Source: Polymyxa betae (taxonomy: Eukaryota > Endomyxa > Phytomyxea > Plasmodiophorida > Plasmodiophoridae). From it: a DNA stretch of 25,453 bases. Numbering within the stretch: the stretch's first letter is position 1; each line of letters begins with the position of its first letter. The stretch lies in assembly GCA_003693705.1 (NCBI GenBank), contig RBZT01000075.1, positions 1-25,453 of the forward strand, in the 5' to 3' direction. The position numbers were made by a program, and so were the translations under genes. Shown one piece after another: positions 9,418 to 19,246 of this stretch. Under the pieces are notes generated by a model that saw nothing but the letters and a program-made list of their open reading frames with translations, was not told where the DNA came from and searched no databases.

Positions 9418-10983
9418 ATGCTCGTATCGAAACCGGGACTGGCATGTTCCTGGCTGCAGGCGCTGCGGTCCGTGTTGGCCAGGAAAAACCGGCTCCGTTG
9501 GTCACCCAACCCACCGGAGTGGATAAACGATTGACGCTGTCTGCTAGGCGATTGGCAAATGTTGGCTTTGTATTGGGGCATGGAGATCTGGACATCGGTT
9601 GTAAATCTTGCGAATCCCAACTCGTATTTATATTATCTGTTTTATGGCGCCGACTCGGGCTTTACCGGTACTCTTTCGTTGAAGTTAATTTCCTGAAATT
9701 CACCACCTATGCAGGTGCACTCTGCTTTTGCTTCTTTCTCATTGCTTCCAATGTCCTTTACCTGTATGTCTGGCTGGCCGATCCTGGGTACGTAATCGTG
9801 TCGCTAGATAAAGAGCTATCTGTGTCTCCAGAGCATTCATCAGAACCTGACTCTCCAGGTATTTCCTTTTGAGTTTTTCTTCAAAGCTACGGGCTAGATT
9901 TGATTTTTTTTTGGTTCGTATTGCTACAGGTGGTGCTGAGACCTCTGCACGTAGCCTGATCTTAGATCAGGAGCTCATACTACAAATTTCGAAACCTTTC
10001 CGCCTAATGATTTGAGAGCTAAAACTTTTTTTTCCTTTGGCGATACGAAACCCATCCCATAACTCAATTATCTTACAGAGAAGCTTTCGGATAAACCGAA
10101 TGTCGCCACAGAGATGGCGGTTCTTCTAAAAAGGTCGTCGGTCCCAGCGGCTCAGCAACTATCTATCGATGTCGAAGACCAACACCCATCGACTCCCGCC
10201 TCCACCTCCGACGATTCCAACTATTGCTTCCTCTGCGACCACACGATCGTTAGTCAGCCACATGACTACTGCTCTCGCTTTGATTCTTGTTTCCTAGCCG
10301 CCTCGAGCCAATCATTGCCGCCATTGCGATCGATGCGTCGCCAAATTCGATCATCATTGCCCGTTCTTGAACAACTGTGTCGGTGCCAGGACGCATAGCG
10401 CCTTCACTGCCTTCTGTTTCTGCCAGAGCGTTGTCATGACATTTGCCCTGATTAGCGTCCGTAATTTTTGGACATTGGTGGAACAAGGCCTCCTAACTGG
10501 TTTCAGATAGTCGGTGGCAATGATCAATTTGTTTGGAGAGGGCAGCGATGCATTCATGAACTGCCTCTATGTGGTGACAGCGATGGGCAGCGGATTCTTG
10601 CTAATGACGGCGGCCTTCCTTTGCATCGGTCATATTGTTCTCACCGCCAAGAACAAGACCACTTGGGAGTATATAGTCTCGATGCGAATTCGGCAGCAGA
10701 AATGGAGAGGCAATGCTGTGCGGTATTTGCCGCCCAGTAATTACGACCAAGGCCTCTTCAAGAACATCACCGAAGATTGTTCCAGTGTACCACGTCCTGT
10801 ATTCGCGTGTTTTTGATAATTTGCTTCGATTGTGTTAAATTTCTGTAGGAGTTTCTGTTCGCCACCAGAAGGGTGCGGCATAATGCAGCCTGGGATGGGA
10901 CTGATGACGTGGAGATCGACACGTTTGATGCTGAACTGGACAGCATACAGCCCCTCACTGTCCACGGGCTGTCAGGCGAATGA
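9418..10983 (+). CDS. DHHC-type protein S-acyltransferase (palmitoyltransferase)
   Basis: Eight exons: 9418-9496, 9548-9667, 9715-9858, 9930-9950, 10079-10248, 10298-10456, 10511-10786 and 10849-10983. They give 367 residues. The enzyme attaches palmitate to cysteines of target proteins at Golgi, ER or plasma membranes. The zinc-binding DHHC domain spans about 170-210: YCFLCD, then [20 protein letters not shown], then NNCVG. The catalytic Cys is about residue 199. Other family marks are the DPG motif (about 89-91) after the hydrophobic helix [19 protein letters not shown], and the TTxE motif (KTTWE, about 281-284) after helices 3 and 4. [13 protein letters not shown] matches the usual NPYD-x-G-x-x-x-N block. 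The start ATG is the first in frame. Exon 4 is only 21 nt and is the least certain. Four predicted membrane helices fit the family. Confidence 0.88.
10457..10510 (+). other. 54-nt in-frame intron in the DHHC gene
   Basis: The flanking exons lie in the same frame. Reading through 10457-10510 meets a single stop, the TAG at 10508-10510. A branch-like CTAAC and a TTTCAG precede it. Splicing from GTCCGT to GATAG joins MTFALIS to SVAMINLF inside the third membrane helix. The donor is weak; a 33-nt intron from GTGGAA is an alternative. Confidence 0.6.
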
Positions 10984-11947
10984 CAACGCTGCCCTTCCGG
11001 ACTACGGGATCTATGCAGGTTTCCTTTCTTTATATTCTAAGCCTTTTAAAAATGGTTATTCACTGTTCAACTCAACTTGCAATTTGGCGACTTTGTCGGC
11101 TTGGATTGGGCAGTTCGCTCTGTCGTAGGGTTAATCGAACGATAATTGGAGGCAGTCGTCAAGCTGCCCGAAGTCTATCTCTTGATACATCCCGCCGTGC
11201 TGATCTTGGGCGATTCCGTCACGATCGATAAAACCCTTCTCAGCTCCAGGAATACGACATCGGTCTCGAAATTTCCGCTGGAAGATAACGATTGTAGAAT
11301 GGCTTAGCACTTTATGCATGACTCCCGGGGATCGTATCAACTAGAAAACGGATCCGTAGAGTCTTGTCATTTTCTACTGAGCTCTGAACTATTTTGGTTA
11401 TGGTACAGCATGATACCACGACCGAGATGAGTCCGCAACTTCCACACCAACACGCTCTCACTTTGTGAAAATGTCTGAAAGAAACTGTCTCAAAGATTTA
11501 TGGACAGAACGTGTGTTTTCAGAGCGAACATGTGTCCAGAGAATCCTTTCGCCAGCACGGAGATACGTCATGATGAGGCCAAAACGTGAGATACCTGGAA
11601 AGGGCAAGTTGGAGCAGAAGCCATTTTCGAACGAAATTCTCATCGCACCGCTGCCAAGTATTCAACGTCAGTATCTGATGTTAGACAGCGGTTCGCCCTT
11701 CCAATTCTCGCCATCACATGCCTCCGCCATACAACGTCTGGCCCTTCTAACAGAATGACTGATGTCACGTTACTTAACGTCTCATGCTCTAATACACAAG
11801 CTTTTGTCTCCAGCTGCCTGGTTGCTGTGATGAGGGCATCCCTTTCACAGACATTCGCTCTCATTTGCTATTCAACATTGCAATAGCAACGTCTCTAATA
11901 GGGTGCGCAGTGCGTATCGTCGTTGTTCAGCCGGGGGCGTCTCTTCG
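10984..11947. other. 964-bp stretch with no firmly identified gene
   Basis: The stretch separates the DHHC stop codon from the THOC2 start. It contains the coding-like segment at 11152-11307 and a 96-codon plus-strand ORF at 11471-11758 (starting MSERNCLKDLWTERVF). That ORF has no domain I can recognise and may be chance. The bases just before 11948 are probably the THOC2 promoter and 5' UTR. No repeat or RNA gene was seen. Confidence 0.4.
11152..11307 (+). CDS. coding-like exon fragment, gene unassigned
   Basis: The frame from 11152 reads AVVKLPEVYLLIHPAVLILG, then DSVTIDKTLLSSRN, and ends at a TAG at 11305-11307. The pattern of alternating hydrophobic residues looks like beta strands of a real protein. 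A same-frame segment upstream (from 11077, LQFGDFVGLDWAVRSVVG) may be another exon, separated by a TAA-containing stretch that could be an intron. The order G-L-D-W-A-V then P-x-V-x-L faintly resembles a COMM domain. I would not rely on that. No start codon could be fixed. Confidence 0.3.
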   Translation, partial: AVVKLPEVYLLIHPAVLILGDSVTIDKTLLSSRNTTSVSKFPLEDNDCRMA

Positions 11948-14900
11948 ATGTCGCTGGTTGACGCCCTGGGCGCCCGCCTCGGGGCCGCCATCGACCTGCT
12001 TCAGATGGATAATCTAGGCCCAGTACGGGCAGCCTTACTGCAGCTATGCCAGGCCGCTGTCACCGACCGCCAGGACGACCTCATCGATTCCGAGCGATTT
12101 CGACGCCTCGTATGTGGACCGGTTTCTAAGAGGGCATGGCTAACAGGTTTCGATAGATGGCCGAACCCCAAGCTCAGTCGATCCTATGCGATGTTATATC
12201 GGTTATTTGGGTGGAAATTGAAATCGCCAAAGACGCATCGCAATCGGCGCGCATCGTGGAATTTATCAAGGCGTTGGAGGAGCGATCGCTACTGCCGCCG
12301 AACCTGCTCCGGGTTCGGCTCGAACATGACCTGCTTGCCAAGGCCGGAATCATTGCCTCGGCGGAACAGGCGAAACGCAGCGATCGTCTGTGGCGAACGA
12401 AGATGCTGTATACGCAGCCGAAATTCAACCTGTGCCGGGAAGAATCGGAAGGATTCGCCAAACTCATCGTTGAACTCGATGGGGCGAGTCGATACCCCAT
12501 CGCCCCAAATAACTTCAAGAACCGGGTCGCCAGCTTAATCGGATATTTCGATCTCGACCCGAATCGCGTCGCCGATCTCTTCCTTGACGTTATGATTCTT
12601 TCTTGTAATACGATTCTGTCGTTTTTTTTCAAGCTTGCTTTATTTTTCTTTTTGTTATTGCTGTCGATGCAATTGCTCGGAATTCGTGACGTTTCTGTGC
12701 AGATGATAATCGTCCGTCGTACCTGCTCCTGCGTAATCTGCTGATGCAGATTATGGCGCCGGGCTCGTCAATGACGGCCCTTGTCGGTGTCAAATTCCAA
12801 CGCAACACCCAGACGACTTCGCCCGCGATGTTCTCGGTCGCTATTGATCTCATCGAACAGAACGTTCGTGACGCCTTTTCGTCGTGGTTCGGTCTCCAGT
12901 CTCATTCTCTCCTTCTAGTATGTGAACGCCGAAGATTTATTCCTGGGCTATCTGGCGCCGGCATCCATCTCCGATCTCGATGCAGTGCGCAACCAGATCG
13001 AGGATCGGATACGTTCCGACATCGAGCAATTCACGCACGTCAACCTCAACGCCGACAAAAAAGGCGTTCAAGACAAGGTGAATGTCGTCGGCAATCGTTC
13101 TGGTCCCGTTTGCTAACAATACGACAGCCGTATGGAAATCCGGTGCTGCAGACCTGGGACGAACACTGCCAGAAACTCGATCTGCTGGCGGCGCTCCTGA
13201 CCTGCCCGGGTGATCGGGCCCAGGCGGCCGCCTGGTCGTTGCTGAAGTTCGCGTCGTCGTCGATTCCGGTCCGGTACGCGCCGGTCGCCGATGGCCTCGC
13301 CCAAAACCTGGAGCGCGCTCTCGACCCGTACTACAACCAGCTGCGCCAGTTCACTGTCTTGCGATTGGAGCCGGCGCCCGAACTGCCCCGTAAACGCGCT
13401 CTCATCTGCTTTGATATTCGCGCTGATTTTTCGGCAGTTCCGTCCGAGGACGTTCTGGACGTCATCTGGCAGCATTTGTCCTATCTGGGGCCCTTTCTCT
13501 ATCGTCACACAATCCTGTTCGCCAAGCTATGTCGTGTAATAGGTCAACATTTGGCCAACCTTCGTAAGGTCGGACTCCTCCCCCGAAACCCGTAATGTCA
13601 ACTGATTCGTCCCAAAAGCTTAATGTCGAGATCACCATTGATTCGCACCCGATCTTGAACGATATTATGTGCCATTCGCTGCTGGGTGCGTATTCGCTAA
13701 TGCCGAGTACGACCGGGACGGCGGGCGAACTGCATTCGTTGCTGCAGCAGCTGTCGTATCCGCATCGTTACGCGCTGTACCACGCTTGGAGCAACGCCAT
13801 CTACACGGCGCCGGAATTCCCCGAGCTGACCCTCGCCATGCGCTACGCCGAACGCCACACCCGCTATTTCCGCAAACGAATCATCGCCGGAAAGATTAAG
13901 GAAGTGGGCCGCCAGCTGACCCGGTTCAGCCATCAGAACCCGCTCGTCGTTATGCAGCTGATTGTCGAGCAGGTAGGACTGAACCAACGAGCCGTCCATA
14001 GCAGCTGATCTCTTCATCAGATCCAATCGTTCGATAATCTCAGCGCACCAGCTGTGGATTCGTTCAAATATTTGTCGGCGCTATCGCATGACACGATTCC
14101 TTTCATCATCTTGAACGAGCTGTGTGCATCCAAAGACAAACTCTCGAACGACGCTCAAGCGCCGGCGTCATGGTTTCAGTCGCTGTGCGGGTTCGCCGGG
14201 CTCGTGTCCCGACGATATCCGCAGATTATGCAGCTGCAACCGCTGATCACCTACGTCGTGGTACAACTGAAATCCGGCTCCAGCCCCGTCGATCTCCTGC
14301 TCCTGCGCGAGCTGATCACGAACATGTCGTCGGTGGTCGTCATCGAAGAAATGAGCGGCGCCCAGATCCTCGCCCAAGGCGGATCCCGGACGCTTCGCGA
14401 CGTCCTGATCGAATCGCAACAGCCCCGGGCTAAAATCAAACGGAACCCGCCCTTCTTATTAGCAGCGCTTCAGGTAGCTTTTAAAGCTTCATTCTTTTCG
14501 TGAACACAGACTGACAGCTTCGTTCGTTCAGGAATCGGCGTCGTTGGCGCCGCTGTACATCCTGATGGGCCAGCAGATCTCGCAGTTAACTGCCATGGCA
14601 TCCTCGATGTCGTTGACGAAACGTCCGCTTGAGCTACGCGCACTGGCCCATCAGCTTGACCAGGTCCGGGAAGTGCTGCTGTTCTACAAGGAGTTCCTGG
14701 ACATGCATTTGATCCCGTTGAAGACGTACGCCGCCTCCATCCCGTCTCTGTATGAGCTCGTCCATCAGTATCATCTGTCGCCGGAGATCGCGTTCGCTCT
14801 GGTCCGCCCTGTCCTGCATGTGCCGCGAATCGCGTCCCCGCCCGAACACACCTCGAATGGCGATTCAATCGCCCTGGCGGTCACTTGCCGATCGCTTCTT

Positions 14901-16648
14901 CCCGGTCCTGTTTGGAGGTCGATTTCGCCGTCGCTGTTCGCCATGTTCTGGTCTCTGTCGCTCTACGATATCTACGTCCCTCAGGACCAGTATGAGGATC
15001 AAGATCGGCGTCTGGAGCAGAAGATGACGGCGCTCACCAAGCAACCGGCCGGCGAGAACGCCGACGCGCGCAAATCGCAGAAGGAACGCGATCGTTTGAA
15101 ACGCATCCAGGAACGCCTGCAGAAAGATCTCGCTGAACAGAAGCTGAACCATTCGTCCGTGATGAATAAGATCCAGTCTGAGGCGGCGAGCTGGTTGGCC
15201 GACTGCATCGACCGATCATCGACGACGATCGTCTTCCTGCAACACTGCGTCTTGCCGCGTGTCGCCAGCTCCGCCGCCGACGCCCTCTACGCCGCCAAGT
15301 TCATCCGTCTGATGCACGACCAGAACACGATCCGGACGCTTCAAATCTACACCGATGTCGTGCGGCTTGTCCGTCCCGTGCTGTCCAGCTCGACATCGAA
15401 CGAGTCATCGCGTTTCGGGCGGTTCTGCTGCGAGCTGCTCGCGTACCTGAACGAGTGGCGTGCGGCCTGTCCATCCGAAGAGTCGACGCCGATGCCCTCC
15501 TCGATCGCTTGGCTTCGTGAGGCGACCAAAGACGAGACGATCACGGTCCTGGAGTTCATCAAATTCATCCAGAAATGGAGTTCGTGCATCACCAAGTCGC
15601 TGTGCCGTCTGTTCCGGTCGACCGAGCCTCACATCGTCCAGAACGCGCTCCTGTTCCTGAACACCGTCGGCGAACAATGGCCCAAATCGTCCTCACATGG
15701 GCTGCGGCTCTTGACCGCGGTCTCCCAGCTTCAGGCAGCACAAGCGCCAGGATCGTCATTGCGGATTCTGTCGCAGGGCGTTCTGGCCCAGCTCGAGAAA
15801 AAAAAGTCCGATTGGGTCGAAGATTTCGTCGAGACGAAACCGGCACTGCAACCGGAACCGGAGCCAGCTCCGGCGGCGCCCGTAGCACCGGCCGCACCAC
15901 CACCCCGACCGGAATCTCCATCGCATCCCGCCCGACGAACCCGTGGCAAGTCGCCATCGGATCACGGGCGACGATCCAGTCAGGCGCCATCGTCGGCTGC
16001 GAACTCCACGGGCACCTCGAACCCTGTGTCTTCGTCACCTACGTATGAAGATAATAGCAAGCGTAGACGGTACTTGGCTTTTGTTTCTGGTTGATTGTTT
16101 ACTAATTGTGCTGTGTTAGCGTTGAACGTAGCTCGAGTGATAAAGGCGACATGATGGTAGGTGCAAGAAGCTGTGATGAGCAATGCTGAATCGTCATCGT
16201 TTAGGCATCTTACCGGAATGAGTCGTCGTCCAGAAACGATTCGTATCGCGACCACGGATATTACGATAGATCGGAATCATCAAGCGGCCGTGGCATGATG
16301 TCGGATCGAATGGGCGAATCTGGGCCCATCTATATGGACAAGAAGACGGACGATCGTTCTGATCAAGGGCGCAGCGATCGCTTCAAAGACTCGGGACGTT
16401 TCGAATCGTCGCGCGATAAAGACTCCAGCCGATTTGAGTCGTCACGGTCGGATCGGATCACGGATTCGCGCTCCGAGCGGATGATTGACAGCGGCCGTTC
16501 GGAAAGGATGGAGATGAGCCGGTCTGAACGAGGCATGGATTCCGGCAGAGATCGGGGTATGGAGTCCAGTAGAAGCAGCGGCGGCGATCGCAATCGAAGC
16601 CGATCGGATCGGGACCAGTCGTCGGGACAACGTCGTCGCCGGCAGTGA
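11948..16648 (+). CDS. THOC2: THO complex subunit 2 (mRNA export, transcription-coupled RNP assembly)
   Basis: Ten exons: 11948-12109, 12157-12604, 12703-12863, 12919-13077, 13128-13568, 13619-13972, 14021-14473, 14532-16069, 16120-16156 and 16205-16648. They give 1398 residues. THO binds nascent mRNA in the nucleus and recruits export factors. THOC2 is its scaffold. Family blocks in order are QPKFNLCREESEGFAKLIVE, SLIGYFDLDPNRVADL, YPHRYALYHAWSNAIY, RFSHQNPLVVMQLIVEQ, DSFKYLSALSHDTIPF, SSVVVIEEMSGAQILA, FAMFWSLSLYDIYVP and SSRFGRFCCELLAYLNEW. A charged coiled region lies in the 14532-16069 exon (KSQKERDRLKRIQERLQKDL). The last about 150 residues are a low-complexity Arg/Ser/Asp tail, as in animal THOC2. 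The start ATG is followed at once by helical sequence. Introns are 47-58 nt except 98 nt at 12605-12702. Confidence 0.95.
16340..16640 (+). repeat. THOC2: degenerate RS/RD-rich repeats encoding the THOC2 tail
   Basis: The DNA repeats short units encoding variants of S-x-R-S-E-R-M and S-S-R-F-E-S-S-R, for example RFESSRDKDSSRFESSR and SGRSERMEMSRSERGMDSGR. They are Arg/Ser/Asp-rich, as expected for a disordered RNA-binding tail. Opposite-strand open frames here are shadows of the repeat. Confidence 0.75.
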
Positions 16649-16950
16649 AAACGCTCATTCGGCTCAAGTAAAATACATAATGATTCGTATTTACATTCTG
16701 GCACGTTTTCCGTGAAGCGATTCGACAGATTTATTCGACCTTTGAAACATCAGGTGATCTTGTTTTATGCCCAGAGTGGAAAGTTCAAAATTGGACCCTG
16801 TTCTTACATAGTCTTATTGACGCTGTTTTTACACTGTCTTTTTGACGCTGTTTTTACACAAGTCTTTTTTTGAAGAAAAGCGCACATTTTCCATCCTATC
16901 ATAGGTATCTTAAGTGCACTTCATTCTGATATCGAAACCGTTCGTCACGA
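16649..16950. other. intergenic region between THOC2 and the thiolase
   Basis: This 302-base gap is AT-rich compared with its GC-rich neighbours. It should hold the THOC2 3' end and the thiolase promoter. Its one notable structure is the 25-bp direct repeat listed separately. Confidence 0.5.
16811..16860 (+). repeat. two-unit direct repeat, 25 bp
   Basis: Two adjacent 25-base units, each containing GACGCTGTTTTTACAC, differ at about three positions. A third partial unit (AGTC followed by a T run) follows. The location is between the THOC2 stop and the thiolase start. Confidence 0.7.
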
Positions 16951-18988
16951 ATGGATCGGGTTAAGGTCTTGCTGGGACAATCCAGCCCTCCTCGGGCCGT
17001 CATCGTTGGCGGCTGCCGTACACCATTCGTGAAATCGTTTGGGTCGTTGGCTGAGGTCGCCAGCCGCTGCCGCTGTGCAGATCGGTCTTACTCGAACCCA
17101 GGTCGATGCGATCGGGCTGGGCGTCGCTACAGTTCGTGGCTTGCTGGAACGATACCCGATCGACCCTGAAATCGTCGACGATGTCATCTGGGGCAACGTC
17201 GTCGTGAACTCAGCGGCCCCGAATATCGCCCGTGAGATCGTCCTGGATCTGAATCTGCCCAGATCTATCCCAGGTGAGCTCATTGGCTTCCGGCTCGCTG
17301 CTGTCCTAACTTAAGGCATATAAAGGTGTCACTGTATCAAGGGCGTGCCTATCTGGTCTTCAGGCTATAGAACAGGTTTCCATGTTCTTATCTGTTCCAA
17401 TTTCCAAAAGTGGCTTTCAAAGTTTAGCCCTTTTTGTCTATCTATTTCCATTGTTTGTTGCTGCAACCTTTTCAGTCTTCCCATTTTCATCGAAGTACGC
17501 AAGATGCTTCATAAGAACGTCTGCAGACAGCAGAGCTTAAGTTCTTATGAGCACTTTTCCAATATCAGTTTCATTTCGTACCCTTTCCCCATTTGTGATT
17601 GTATCCGATAAACGTGCTTTGAAAGGCGGTGACGTTGATCGAGAGCGGCCATGCCGAAGTCGTCATCGCCGGCGGTTCCGATTCCACCTCAAACGGCGAG
17701 ATGCCCGTCCCCAGGTGCCGACCACACTCATCATCCGCAGACCTCACCAACCGTTCTGGTAGGAAGCTGACACGAGCCATGGGCCAGTACGCGCTGGGCG
17801 GCGGCAAAAAACAGGGCTGGTCGGGAGTCTATACGATGCTGAAGCAGGCCGGACCGGTCTCCGGCTGGGTCCCGAAACAGAACGAGGTCGCCGAACGTTC
17901 GACCGGCAAGACCATGGGCTTCCATTCCGACCTCATGGCCGAAATCAACAACGTTCCCCGGTTCTGCTGTTCCACGACCAAAGCTGGTTCACTGAATCGA
18001 TGGATTCAGGGAAGAGCAGGATCGATTCGCAGCCGAAAGCCATAAGAAAGCGTCGGCCGCGCAGAAGAGCGGTATCTTTGGAGAGGAGATCGTCGGCGTC
18101 CGAAATCCGAAGGGCGTCGTTATCGATAAGGACGATATCGTCCGCGGGCGAATCGATCTGGAGAAGATGGCGCTGCTCGGTCCTGCATTCCGGACCGAGA
18201 AGGAGCATGGGACGGTGACGGCGGCGTCCTCGTCGGCGCTGACGGATGGCGCCTCGGCCGTCCTCGTGATGTCGGTCGAAAAGGCGAAAAGCTTAGGTTT
18301 TTGAGGATGCAGGTTCCGGGTTGGCGATGTTGACGATGATCATAGGCCTGCCTGCGGATATTTCGATGGTGTCGCTCGCGACCTGCGCTGTCGACCCGTA
18401 TCCGCAGCTGCTGATAGCGCCGGCGTATGCAATCCCAAGAGCTTTGAAGCAAGCTGGTTCCATGTCCAATTTTGCTATCAGAGGCAGCCGTTGCTGAAAC
18501 GCTTTACAGGCCTCACATTGGATGATATCGATCTCTTGGAAATTCACGAGGCGTTCGCGGCTCAGGTAATACTTTGCCATCTTGGTTTTGTTATCGCGAT
18601 TTATTTGAGGAAAGGTGCTGTCAACGTTAGGCCTGTTAGAAGACGAGAAATTTGCGAAACAATGTGAGACGAACGTTTACTATCACGAGGCCATCTCGTT
18701 GAAAATACGATCTGGGTAGATTTAGGGACGCCAGTCCATATTCCGAGGGACAAGATCAACCCGAACGGCGGCTCCATTGCGATCGGGCATCCATTCGCAG
18801 CGACCGGCGGCCGGCTCGTCATCTCGGCCAGCAACCATTTGCGACGGACTGGTACGTCGATCCCGTTCGATTCTGTTCGCAGCTGTTTGAAACGTTTTTG
18901 CTTTCCAGGGAAACGCTACGCGTTGCTTTCGATATGTGCTGCAGGCGGGATCGGCGGCGTCGCCATTCTCGAAAGACAATCTCATTAA
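16951..18988 (+). CDS. acyl-CoA thiolase (acetyl-CoA C-acyltransferase, FadI / trifunctional-beta type)
   Basis: Eleven exons: 16951-17055, 17102-17273, 17326-17375, 17626-17714, 17763-17960, 18010-18296, 18346-18456, 18510-18565, 18615-18663, 18720-18851 and 18909-18988. They give 442 residues. Thiolases cleave 3-ketoacyl-CoA to acetyl-CoA in beta-oxidation. The nucleophile Cys is about residue 100 in VTVSRACLSGLQAI. The GHPFAATG His is about 396. The second catalytic Cys is about 426 in CAAGGIGG. Other blocks are VIVGGCRTPFVKSFG, HAEVVIAGGSDSTSNGEMPV, GTVTAASSSALTDGASAV, DIDLLEIHEAFAAQ and INPNGGSIAIGHPF. STGKTMGFHSDLMAEIN points to the FadI-like subgroup, which also includes many bacterial enzymes. 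No obvious mitochondrial presequence or peroxisomal signal is seen (C-terminus ERQSH), so the compartment is open. Confidence 0.93.
17376..17625 (+). other. unusually long (250-nt) thiolase intron with an internal hairpin
   Basis: The other thiolase introns are 46-57 nt; this one is five times longer and T-rich. It contains a perfect 10-bp inverted repeat (TCATAAGAAC at 17509-17518 and GTTCTTATGA at 17541-17550). The 22-base loop begins with a second self-complementary run, GTCTGCAGAC. It could carry a small structured RNA, but no snoRNA box pair is convincing. Confidence 0.5.
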
Positions 18989-19246
18989 ATCGGAACTTAA
19001 GCATTCCCAACCTGGTGCGACTGATTTGGTAGCACAATGTGCGGACGCATCTTTATTTTCCGTAACTGAGTTTCTCGACTCTCATCTGTTTTGCGTCAAT
19101 CGAAGTTTATCATCGACTGGCAAACAAAATATGCGTACGCACATTCCACTTTCCGTATCTGGACACATTCGACTCGTTTTTTCAAGTTTTTCTCATTCGT
19201 CTTCCTTCGAGTCCACATTGTCGTCGGTAGCTGGGAGGAGGACACG
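18989..19246. other. gap between the thiolase and NRDE2
   Basis: These 258 bases contain no supported gene. They presumably include the thiolase 3' end and the NRDE2 promoter. A T-rich, CT-rich run lies just before the NRDE2 ATG. Confidence 0.4.

Noticed and set aside
9273-9872. 199-codon ORF as the N-terminus of the DHHC protein
   Set aside because: Only its last part (from 9715) is coding. The preceding exons read better in another frame ([27 protein letters not shown]) and splice in phase from the ATG at 9418.
3637-10510. UAG codon reassigned to an amino acid, suggested by in-frame TAGs in the ARID, RhoGEF and DHHC genes
   Set aside because: Each TAG coincides with a plausible 3' splice site of a 51-54 nt intron, and in the RhoGEF and DHHC genes splicing gives a better domain match. 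Long exons elsewhere contain no internal TAG.
14470-14868. 132-codon minus-strand ORF and other minus ORFs across 13-16 kb
   Set aside because: They lie antisense to THOC2 exons with clear family motifs and have no support of their own.
16363-16704. 113-codon minus-strand ORF over the THOC2 tail
   Set aside because: It is the mirror of the RS/RD repeat on the coding strand.
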